Assembly: GCA_021850835.1 (NCBI GenBank)
Contig: JAJZKS010000003.1
Location: 1 to 23,592 of the forward strand
Origin: Thermoplasmata archaeon
Lineage (GTDB): Archaea > Thermoplasmatota > Thermoplasmata > Thermoplasmatales > Thermoplasmataceae
Reading direction: 5' to 3'
Length of the DNA stretch: 23,592 nucleotides
This document shows positions 15,642-22,554 of the stretch, piece by piece. Within the stretch, counting starts at the first letter, position 1. Every line of letters begins with the position of its first letter. A program made the position numbers and the translations under genes. Below the pieces are notes generated by a model that saw only the letters and a program-made list of their open reading frames with translations, did not search any database and was not told the DNA's origin.

Positions 15642-17081
15642 ATGCTTCTGTTCCTGATGAAGAGCCGTGTTCCGCTGGCTGGCTATATACTTGTCCTCCT
15701 GCTTTACTTCTTTTTCTTACCCGGCTTCTCATCTACCTTTGCCAACCCGAACCTTGCCATTTTTGCATCCATGACCTTTATTTCAAAGGTTTTACTGGAT
15801 GCTGGACTATCCATATTCCTCCTGATCTCACTTGCCTTCAGCAGAATGTTTTTCATCGGTTCCGACCTTGAAAACCTCCTGATAACGGGAGTGAGCAAGT
15901 GGAAGCTTACCAGTGGAATATTCCTATTCCTGGTTGTTTTGGCAACTCCCCTTGTTCTACTCGGTGACAGGGTAATAATTCTGTTTCCTTTGTCATACAA
16001 TGTTCCTGGCGTTTTTCTGGGTTATGGAACCTTGCTCCTCTATTTCATGTTCATTTTCATGGCAATGCTCTCCCTTGTGCTTGGCTTTGACCGGTCATTA
16101 TATGTCATCATCGTTGTGTCTTTGTTGAACTTCAGCAATTTGATTGGAAACCCGTTCTCAATGGGGAATCTTGACAGTTCCATGTATCTCTGGGGTTCAG
16201 CCGCATTTGCTGCTGTCCTGGCGTCAGTGCTTGCTCTTCTTGTAGTTTCAATATCAAGGGAAGGCTATGCCCCATACAGGATTGCCAGAAAGAGGAGGAG
16301 GGAGTTTGTCAAAACACCATTTGATTTTTCTGGAATGAAGCCCCACAAAGCTTCTTTCACGCTGGGTTTTTCCTTGACATTTTCATCGCTAGTAAATAAC
16401 AACAGCCCAAGGGGCCCAAGATATTCAAGGTTCAGGACTTCCAAGGCACTGGCTTACCTGATAATTTTCAACGTTGGGTTGTCCGCACTGTTAGTTTACC
16501 TTTACCACACTGCTATTGGGCATTCTGATGGGAGCCTTGGCGACACATTAATCATATATTCGTCGGTCTTTGTTGAGATGATCATCTGGTCAATGGTTTC
16601 CATTTCATTTTCCCATGAACGTATCTGGCTTCTTGGCTCAACCATAGGGGGAAGGAGTTTCATTAAAAACTACGTGCTTTCAAAATCAGCGCTCTTGTCA
16701 GCACTTATGTTGCCTTCACTTATTCCACTGCTCGCCATGGCAATAATCGGGCACCCGCTTTTCCTGAGGTTAGGGGTATTGATTGCAGTGACCCTTGTTG
16801 TGCTTTCATATCCAGCAGCAGTCCTCGGCCTTTACATTTCAGGTTACTTGCTGCCCGAACAGTATGTCAGGAACGAGATGCCCGTCTCTGGGACCCTGAG
16901 CTTCTTTATCATATCGGTGCCGCTTCTCTTTGCTCTTGTGGCCGGCGTGGTCTCATATTTCTATGTGTGGTTCCTGCCTTCATCTGCGGCTGCAATGGGC
17001 GTAGTTGCTGCAATACTCGTCCTGAACAACAGGTTCAATGACCGGACTTTCAGATCGCTGGTTTTAAGGCGTTTCCTTTAG
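15642..17081 (+). CDS. ABC transporter permease, about 12 membrane helices
   Basis: This 479-aa protein is almost entirely hydrophobic. I count about twelve membrane segments in two groups of six, separated by a basic cytosolic loop around residues 205-270 (rich in Lys/Arg, with RKRRREF). This is the layout of an ABC-2-like exporter permease in which both halves are fused. It starts 7 nt after the ATPase stop and is surely its membrane partner. There is no signal peptide beyond the first helix and no extracellular domain of note. Sequence similarity to a named exporter is not evident to me, so the substrate (drug, lipid, glycan or peptide) stays open. Confidence 0.85.
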   Translation: MLLFLMKSRVPLAGYILVLLLYFFFLPGFSSTFANPNLAIFASMTFISKVLLDAGLSIFLLISLAFSRMFFIGSDLENLLITGVSKWKLTSGIFLFLVVLATPLVLLGDRVIILFPLSYNVPGVFLGYGTLLLYFMFIFMAMLSLVLGFDRSLYVIIVVSLLNFSNLIGNPFSMGNLDSSMYLWGSAAFAAVLASVLALLVVSISREGYAPYRIARKRRREFVKTPFDFSGMKPHKASFTLGFSLTFSSLVNNNSPRGPRYSRFRTSKALAYLIIFNVGLSALLVYLYHTAIGHSDGSLGDTLIIYSSVFVEMIIWSMVSISFSHERIWLLGSTIGGRSFIKNYVLSKSALLSALMLPSLIPLLAMAIIGHPLFLRLGVLIAVTLVVLSYPAAVLGLYISGYLLPEQYVRNEMPVSGTLSFFIISVPLLFALVAGVVSYFYVWFLPSSAAAMGVVAAILVLNNRFNDRTFRSLVLRRFL

Positions 17082-17228
17082 TGATGCAGGATTTTCCCAG
17101 CTCATGTGCCCCTGGACAAAGCTCGCTTGATGGTTGGGAAAGGTTTACATTTATGCACTTTGCCATAATACCCACAAACGGCAGGCTCCAAAAAAATAAG
17201 GAATAATACCCTGTTCCTCGCTGAGATA

Positions 17229-18407
17229 GTGATCCTTCAGATCATGGGGAACTTTACAAATTCCTCGTATGCACCACTTTCCCATTTCATTAAGTCTGGT
17301 TTTCTCCTGAACGAAGCTTCTGTGGGGCTCATAACTAGCGCCGTATTTATTGGTTCAATGAGCATCTCATTCCTCTCAGGCCTTATTGTGGATTCCCTGG
17401 GACCAATGCGGACATTGAAGATCTCATATGGAATACTGGCCCTTGGGTCATTTCTCGCATATTTTGCACAGTCCTATGTCATTCTCATAGCTGCATATTA
17501 TCTTATAGGCGCCGGATATGGGATGGTCACGCCTGCCACAAACAGCACAATCATGGACCGCTTTTACCCGCAACACTCATCCCCAATGGGATATAAACAG
17601 AGCGGCGTTCCAATTGGAACTATCCTTGCAGCAATAGCCCTCCCCCTACTTGCCCTCCATTACTCCCTGAGGTTCGCTTTTCTTTTCCTGTTCTTCATAA
17701 CTGCTGCCATCGCCATCCTGACAAGAGGGGAGAAACCCGGTGATTTTGAAAGGCCAAGCAGGGAAAAGACAAAGGGCACAGTAAAAATGGTATTCAGGGA
17801 CAGGAGGGTTCTCCTGATCAGCGCAGTTACTGCTTTCCTCTCCTGGGGGCAGCAGTCTGTCTTCACCTATTTTGTCCTGTATGTTACCAGCATTAACTAC
17901 CAGGTCCTAATTGCCGAGAGCCTGTTCATCGTTCTTCTTCTGGGCTCTGTCCTGGGGAGGATCATGTGGCCATCATTTTCAATGAGGCTGTTCGGTGGCC
18001 ACAGAATCAGAAATTACACTTTTATAATGGCACTGGCCGGGATGACACTGCTCATTTTTCCCAACGTTGGCACCTCCTTGTACGCTGTGGGAATTATGGC
18101 TGTAACCATAGGCTTCACTGCAGTTGCATGGAACAGCAATTATGTCACGCTTATATCTGAAATTGCACCCAGGGGAAACGTGGGGACATACAGCGGAACA
18201 AGCATGATGATCATTAGCCTAGGGTCCATAATTGGAACCCCCCTTTCTGGCTTCATCATCGATGTTACGGGTGGAAAATTCAGCATCATGTGGATGTTCC
18301 TCGGATCAGTGCTCATGCTTGTGGCCCTTATCCTGTTCATTTTCACCCCGAAGCTTATGTCCATGATGGAGAACCAGGAGAATTTTGGCAGAATGCCACT
18401 TAAATAA
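17229..18407 (+). CDS. MFS transporter with disturbed N-terminus
   Basis: From a GTG at 17229 this frame encodes 392 residues with about twelve membrane helices. GLIVDSLGPMRTLK is the MFS loop 2-3 motif, and the YKQSGVPIGT segment in helix 5 is typical of the nitrate/cyanate/oxalate-type branch. The GTG start would cut helix 1: the same frame reads RNNTLFLAEIVILQIMGNF from further upstream, open back to 17169, but without ATG, GTG or TTG. An ATG at 17153 in another frame gives MHFAIIPTNGRLQK up to a run of seven A (17190-17196). Removing one A joins the two frames into a normal N-terminus. So a frameshift, a sequencing error or slippage is likely. The end overlaps the SDR start by 23 nt, suggesting transport and reduction of the same kind of acyl compound (inference). 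Confidence 0.82.
   Translation: MILQIMGNFTNSSYAPLSHFIKSGFLLNEASVGLITSAVFIGSMSISFLSGLIVDSLGPMRTLKISYGILALGSFLAYFAQSYVILIAAYYLIGAGYGMVTPATNSTIMDRFYPQHSSPMGYKQSGVPIGTILAAIALPLLALHYSLRFAFLFLFFITAAIAILTRGEKPGDFERPSREKTKGTVKMVFRDRRVLLISAVTAFLSWGQQSVFTYFVLYVTSINYQVLIAESLFIVLLLGSVLGRIMWPSFSMRLFGGHRIRNYTFIMALAGMTLLIFPNVGTSLYAVGIMAVTIGFTAVAWNSNYVTLISEIAPRGNVGTYSGTSMMIISLGSIIGTPLSGFIIDVTGGKFSIMWMFLGSVLMLVALILFIFTPKLMSMMENQENFGRMPLK
18376..18380 (+). promoter_or_regulatory. Shine-Dalgarno supporting the TTG start of the SDR gene
   Basis: AGGAG inside the end of the MFS gene stands 4 nt before TTG at 18385. No in-frame ATG exists before the nucleotide-binding motif, so this site decides the start. Confidence 0.6.
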
Positions 18408-19290
18408 GTTCATTAAGGCTGCCGCCCCTTATCCCCATGTGTTTTCACCGGATTTGCTTAAAGACAGAAACATACTGATTACAGGTGGGGCAACCGGCCT
18501 TGGCAGGTCAATGGCCTTCAAGTTTGGGACCCTTGGAGCTTCCATAGGCATCATGAGCAGAAATGAAAGGAGGCTGTCCGGAACAGTTGATGAGCTCAGG
18601 AAGGCGGGAATCAAGGCAACGTATCATGTTGCTGATGTGAGAAATCCTGACGAAATACACAACGCCGCTGATGCAATAGAGAATGAAATTGGTGAGATAA
18701 ATGCCCTTGTAAACAACGCTGCAGGGAATTTCATAAGCCCGTTGGAATACCTGTCCCCTAACGCCGTGGACAGCATTCTTGACATTGTTCTCCATGGCAC
18801 ATTCTATTGCACCCTTGAACTAGGAAAGAGATGGATTGCAAGGAAGAAAGGGGCGACTGTCCTCAACATTGTCACAACATACGCAACCACGGGTTCTGCC
18901 TATGTTGCACCCTCGGCTGCGGCAAAGGCAGGGGTCCTTGCCCTTACCAAATCACTTGCAGCTGAGTGGGCTAAATACGGGATCAGGCACGTTGCAATAG
19001 CACCGGGAGCTTTTCCCACGGATGGGGCATGGAGCCGGCTTGCGCCCACGAAAGACCTATCTGACAGAATGCTGGAAAGGATTCCTTTCAAGAGGTTCGG
19101 GACGCATGAAGAGCTGACGGACCTTGCAACTTTCCTTATGAGTGACGGAGCCTCATTCATAAATGGTGAAGCGGTTGTAATAGACGGGGGAGAATCTATT
19201 GCCAATGCTGCCCAGTTCGGTTTCCTTTCCGGGCTCAGCGAGGATCAGTGGAAGGCAATAAGGGAAATGACAAGGAACCCGAAGGCATGA
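18385..19290 (+). CDS. 2,4-dienoyl-CoA reductase-type SDR oxidoreductase
   Basis: This 301-aa Rossmann enzyme has NILITGGATGLG (29-40) as the NAD(P)-binding loop. Its closest look-alike that I can recall is mitochondrial 2,4-dienoyl-CoA reductase (DECR1): it shares NNAAGNFISP, LSPNA, DIVLxGT and SAxAKAGV. The classical YxxxK is absent. Instead Tyr166 (in TTYATTG), Ser177 and Lys181 with Asn115 repeat the DECR1 set Tyr199, Ser210, Lys214, Asn148 with identical spacing. It would reduce 2,4-dienoyl-CoA thioesters with NADPH in the breakdown of unsaturated acyl chains, or a related enoyl substrate. The start is a TTG with AGGAG 4 nt upstream, overlapping the MFS gene, so the two are translationally coupled. 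Family is sure; the exact substrate is inferred. Confidence 0.85.
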   Translation: MAECHLNKFIKAAAPYPHVFSPDLLKDRNILITGGATGLGRSMAFKFGTLGASIGIMSRNERRLSGTVDELRKAGIKATYHVADVRNPDEIHNAADAIENEIGEINALVNNAAGNFISPLEYLSPNAVDSILDIVLHGTFYCTLELGKRWIARKKGATVLNIVTTYATTGSAYVAPSAAAKAGVLALTKSLAAEWAKYGIRHVAIAPGAFPTDGAWSRLAPTKDLSDRMLERIPFKRFGTHEELTDLATFLMSDGASFINGEAVVIDGGESIANAAQFGFLSGLSEDQWKAIREMTRNPKA

Positions 19291-19310
19291 TCCTGAACTA
19301 AGTTCTTTCC

Positions 19311-19323
19311 CACAAATATATTC
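19311..19323 (+). promoter_or_regulatory. TATA box of the 314-aa hypothetical gene
   Basis: CACAAATATATTC is centred about 29 nt before the ATG at 19347, consistent with a leaderless or nearly leaderless transcript separate from the MFS/SDR pair. Confidence 0.5.
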
Positions 19324-19346
19324 AACTCAACATACTTTCCTTAATT

Positions 19347-20291
19347 ATGATAATCAAGGAAATAAGCAGTATACTTGACAGGCAGTGCATCTTTTCATTT
19401 GCGGCAAGCTCCAGGGTTGAGGAATTTCTCCTAGAAAACGGGATTACCTCCATTTTGAGGATTAGGGTTACCAAGGATGGCGGTTTTGCAATCTTCAACT
19501 TTGAAAATGAAGGCCTTGATGAAGAGGAAGTCCACAGAGCCCTGAAAGAGTACGATGTGCAGATAACATCAGATTCGGTTATGTTCAACATGGACCTCAA
19601 GGGAACAGCCTTCCTCGACGCGTTCAGGGCACTGAACAAGGTACCGTCAGTTATTATTGACGGAGTGATTTTCAACGGTGGGTATTACTACATTTACATG
19701 AGGTTCCATTCGGTTGACGAACACGTTGTGGGAAGTGTGCTAAAGGAAAAAATGATCAGCTTCTCTAGGTTTGCCATAAGGTTCCTGGGAAAGAGCTCCG
19801 GGCTCGTGTCAACGTTCAGGGAGATCTCCGCGGCAATCCCGCTGAAATATGTGGAGATCGACACCACGGTTCCCCCTTCATTCATGAAGATAGCCAATGA
19901 CCCAGTGCTGAAAAACCTTGGAGTAAGCTGGATCCGTGAATTGAAGTACCTCCTGGAGGATGAAATAAGGGCCGTTTACTACGACAAGACTTCCCTTCTC
20001 AGGGGCAAAGAGGACTGGATCAATGAAATCTCCAAGGAGGACAGGATCTATGAAACCGCTTTCTCCAACCCTCTCGTGCAGTACTTCATAAACCAGGCCT
20101 CTGCAAGCGCCATAGTAACTCTGGGAGTTGAGCAGAAGCTAATTGGAAACACGTTTTCCATAGCCACTGTAGTCCCGGAGATGGTAATGCCTGAGTTCTT
20201 TAATGTTCTCTACAACGCCAACAAGGAATTCAAGGACTGGAAAATTGACATCCACTATGTGGAACTGCTGGAGAATCTCGCTTCCGATTAA
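19347..20291 (+). CDS. Unrecognised cytosolic protein, 314 aa
   Basis: I do not recognise this protein. It has no signal peptide or membrane segment and alternates strands and helices. Residues about 1-170 contain two similar blocks (ILRIRVTKDGGFAIFNFENE and SVIIDGVIFNGGYYYIYMRF), suggesting a duplicated alpha/beta domain of the kind seen in archaeal ligand-binding regulators. The second half (about 170-314) is mainly helical, with DWINEISKEDRIYETAFSNP and a final Trp-rich strand. No helix-turn-helix, Cys cluster or nucleotide-binding loop is visible. The gene has its own TATA box 29 nt upstream and T tracts downstream, so it is a single transcription unit. It converges on the HExxH protein gene. 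Confidence 0.7.
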   Translation: MIIKEISSILDRQCIFSFAASSRVEEFLLENGITSILRIRVTKDGGFAIFNFENEGLDEEEVHRALKEYDVQITSDSVMFNMDLKGTAFLDAFRALNKVPSVIIDGVIFNGGYYYIYMRFHSVDEHVVGSVLKEKMISFSRFAIRFLGKSSGLVSTFREISAAIPLKYVEIDTTVPPSFMKIANDPVLKNLGVSWIRELKYLLEDEIRAVYYDKTSLLRGKEDWINEISKEDRIYETAFSNPLVQYFINQASASAIVTLGVEQKLIGNTFSIATVVPEMVMPEFFNVLYNANKEFKDWKIDIHYVELLENLASD

Positions 20292-20311
20292 TAGATCGGA
20301 GCAATCCACAA

Positions 20312-20342
20312 TTTTTTATCATATTCCTATCATAGGTTTTTT
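20312..20342. terminator. T tracts between convergent genes
   Basis: Two T6 runs (20312-20317 and 20337-20342) follow the stop of the 314-aa gene within about 50 nt, with the small palindrome CCTATCATAGG between them. Archaeal transcription commonly ends at such T runs, so this is a likely end for the plus-strand transcript. Confidence 0.45.
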
Positions 20343-20345
20343 CAA

Positions 20346-20966
20346 TCATGCAATGTAGGATGTTGAGGAACTGTCAAAATTCCCTATTATCCTGATATTC
20401 TGGCCTGTCCCGCCCTCAAGTGCCCTGAGCTGTGGATAAAGGGTCCAGAGGTCGCCGTTGCTCATGGTGAATGCAGGATGGTTCCGCCCAAATGATTTCA
20501 ATGCGACTTCAGCGGTTTTCTTCCGGGCTTCCATTTCATCGATGTATCCCAGTGAGTGCAGATACTCGTGCGTGAGGATCATGTAAATGAATGAGTTGAA
20601 TTCCCTTGCCGAATCTGTGAGCCTGGACATGGCATCGATGAGAACCTGGTTCATGACTATGTAGTTGCCCCCAACCTGCCAGAATGCCCCGAGGGTTGCA
20701 GGAAGATCCGAAAGTGCGAGGCCAAGGCCTGCCCGCTCCTTGCCTGTGGCATATCTTACCGTGCTCTTTACAACATTGAAGATCTTATCGTAATCCATCT
20801 TCCTGTCTAAGCTGAGGAAATACTCAGGCTCATTTTCTGCATCAGGGGAAAGAGGTTTCTTCATGCCTGCTGGCTTTTTTGCTAGCCTGTCATCAAAGTG
20901 GCCGCTGGCAGAATACATATTCAGGCTGTTGATTGGCATTATCCTATACACTCCAGAAGTAAACAT
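20346..20966 (-). CDS. Small cytosolic HExxH protein, putative zinc metallopeptidase
   Basis: This protein of up to 206 aa has a central HEYLH (133-137) inside the helix FIYMILTHEYLHSLGYIDE, preceded by a strand GGNYIVMNQVLI (99-110). That edge-strand plus HExxH layout is seen in minimal gluzincin-like zinc peptidases. The third ligand is not obvious: Asp143, Glu144 or Glu146 are candidates. There is no signal peptide or membrane segment, so it acts in the cytosol. The start is uncertain. The TATA box (20975-20986) is only 14 nt from the ATG at 20966, too close for that codon to be in the mRNA. A GTG at 20951 or an ATG at 20939 fits better and removes 5 or 9 residues. Substrate unknown. Confidence 0.72.
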   Translation of the reverse strand: MFTSGVYRIMPINSLNMYSASGHFDDRLAKKPAGMKKPLSPDAENEPEYFLSLDRKMDYDKIFNVVKSTVRYATGKERAGLGLALSDLPATLGAFWQVGGNYIVMNQVLIDAMSRLTDSAREFNSFIYMILTHEYLHSLGYIDEMEARKKTAEVALKSFGRNHPAFTMSNGDLWTLYPQLRALEGGTGQNIRIIGNFDSSSTSYIA

Positions 20967-20974
20967 TGGAATGC

Positions 20975-20986
20975 ACTATATATACT
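20975..20986 (-). promoter_or_regulatory. TATA box of the HExxH protein gene
   Basis: On the minus strand AGTATATATAGT is a strong TATA box. Start of transcription is expected near 20954, which places the first listed ATG (20966) upstream of the mRNA. Confidence 0.6.
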
Positions 20987-21015
20987 ATGCACCAGTTGAA
21001 TTGATACGCGCCCCA

Positions 21016-22425
21016 TCATGAATGTGAAATGAATTCCTCAGTCCTGTGAGTGAAAACCCCTTCCTTGATGGTTGCAAGAGGTTTTTTCTCCCCAATGTGC
21101 TTCTGGCCGCTTTCATAGCCCTCGCCCTGGATCACCATGTCGGCAAAGTATCCAGGCTCAATCCTCCCAAGGCAGCATTCCATGTTCAACAGGAAGGCTC
21201 CACCCTCAGTATATGCTCTCACTGCCTCATGGAGGCTGATCTTCTGCTTTGGGTGCGGCGAATTCACAGCAAGCCCTATGCCATAATTTGGCCCGATTGG
21301 CATGCAGTCTGATCCGAAGGCAAGGTTCTTCCCTGCGTCAAGTATGATCCTGAATGGGTTGTCTTTGCCAAACCATTCCTGGCCCAGGCTGTTTTCATAC
21401 AGGCCCCCCTTGCCGGACCATTGAAGGAAATTTGGCTGGCTTGAAAGCACGGTTGATCCCCTGACCTTTCCCAGAATATCAGGATTAACGAGTTCGAAAT
21501 GTTCAATGCTGTTCCTCATCTGCCCTTTTTGCCCAGAGAGTGCATCTACTGCCTGTGACACGGCAACTTCCCCGATGGCATGCATTGCAACAGGCATTCC
21601 GGTTCTCCAGAATCCTTCAAGATGTTCTTTCAGGCCCTCATCGCTGAATTTCAGGTTTTCTCTTTCCCAGCCTTCGTGGGCCGCGCTTCTGGACCCGATA
21701 GATCCGTCAAGGAATGTTTTAATCCCCCACCAGGAAGATGCAGATAGATCATGGCCGCTGTATTCCCTGTCATATAGTGCTCCGAAAACCCTTACCGGGA
21801 AATTCATCCTATTCAATGCCCCCATTGTATTGAATTCCATTATGTCCCTGGCACCTGTGATTCCTTCTGAAGCGGCCCTGTTTCCTGCAAGCATAATGGC
21901 TTCCAGGGCCTCGGAGTCCTCTGGTTTTGAGAGCCATTGAATTTTTCTAAGGGATTCTTCACTGAAGGCTCCTCCTTTCTTTGACACCCCGCAAATGCCC
22001 ATCGCCCTGCTGTTCAGGACCGCCATATGCATATCTTTTCGGTAAAGCATAATGGGTCGCTCCGTGAAATCCAGTTCCTTGTCAGTCAGGTAGTCTCTTT
22101 CACCCCAGGCAGTTTCATCCCACCCATAACCAACTATTACCTTCGCCTTTGATTTCTGGGTGTAATCCCTTATCCTGTCCAGGGCATCTTCCCTTGTCGA
22201 CGTTTGGGAAAGGTCCAACCTGATCATTGACAGCCCGAGATTCTGCAGGTGGGTATGGGAATCAATGAATCCGGGCATGACTGTGAGGCCATGCAGATCT
22301 ATGGTGTTGCGGGACTCTATTCTCTTCTCCCTGCCCACATGCGCAATCCTGCCATGGTGAACAGCAACTGTATCCGCATCTGCGTTTCCGAAGATCCTGG
22401 CATTTTGCAGCACTAAATCAAACAT
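21016..22425 (-). CDS. YtcJ-like amidohydrolase (metal-dependent TIM-barrel hydrolase)
   Basis: This 469-aa enzyme belongs to the amidohydrolase superfamily, in the branch of YtcJ/N-substituted-formamide deformylase-like proteins. After an N-terminal beta-sandwich part (LVLQNARIF, VAVHHGRIAHVG) comes MPGFIDSHTHL with the HxH metal ligands. Then follow IVGYGWDETAWGE, VAMHAIGEVAV (another His ligand) and AFGSDCMPIGP with the catalytic Asp. The C-terminal part returns to the beta sandwich with LGRIEPGYFADMVI. It hydrolyses some amide or C-N bond; the substrate cannot be predicted. I chose the ATG at 22423-22425 over a GTG at 22434 because the TATA box is 24 nt before the ATG and only 15 nt before the GTG. 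It is slightly shorter than most relatives (about 530 aa). Confidence 0.88.
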   Translation of the reverse strand: MFDLVLQNARIFGNADADTVAVHHGRIAHVGREKRIESRNTIDLHGLTVMPGFIDSHTHLQNLGLSMIRLDLSQTSTREDALDRIRDYTQKSKAKVIVGYGWDETAWGERDYLTDKELDFTERPIMLYRKDMHMAVLNSRAMGICGVSKKGGAFSEESLRKIQWLSKPEDSEALEAIMLAGNRAASEGITGARDIMEFNTMGALNRMNFPVRVFGALYDREYSGHDLSASSWWGIKTFLDGSIGSRSAAHEGWERENLKFSDEGLKEHLEGFWRTGMPVAMHAIGEVAVSQAVDALSGQKGQMRNSIEHFELVNPDILGKVRGSTVLSSQPNFLQWSGKGGLYENSLGQEWFGKDNPFRIILDAGKNLAFGSDCMPIGPNYGIGLAVNSPHPKQKISLHEAVRAYTEGGAFLLNMECCLGRIEPGYFADMVIQGEGYESGQKHIGEKKPLATIKEGVFTHRTEEFISHS

Positions 22426-22443
22426 TCTTGACACTCTTGGCAG

Positions 22444-22455
22444 AAATATATCTAA
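22444..22455 (-). promoter_or_regulatory. TATA box of the amidohydrolase gene
   Basis: On the minus strand TTAGATATATTT is centred about 24 nt before the ATG at 22425, predicting a leaderless mRNA and excluding the upstream GTG. Confidence 0.55.
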
Positions 22456-22527
22456 GAGAGCTTTGTGAAATTTTCGTTCAAAGTCAATATTCTATGCAGC
22501 TGAAAGGAGCGATTCCCTGAAAAAGAT

Positions 22528-22537
22528 TAAATAAAAT
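22528..22537 (+). promoter_or_regulatory. TATA box of the right-edge gene
   Basis: TTAAATAAAA is centred about 23 nt before the ATG at 22555, which fits a leaderless transcript. There is no ribosome-binding site between it and the start codon. Confidence 0.55.
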
Positions 22538-22554
22538 AACTGCCTAGAAAAAAC

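Noticed and set aside
13620..17081. Restriction-modification or BREX-like defence system around the methyltransferase
   Set aside because: The neighbours are a DUF4097-like protein and an ABC exporter; no nuclease, helicase or specificity subunit is visible.
21506..21940. 144-codon plus-strand frame opposite the amidohydrolase
   Set aside because: Antisense shadow; the amidohydrolase motifs on the minus strand are decisive.
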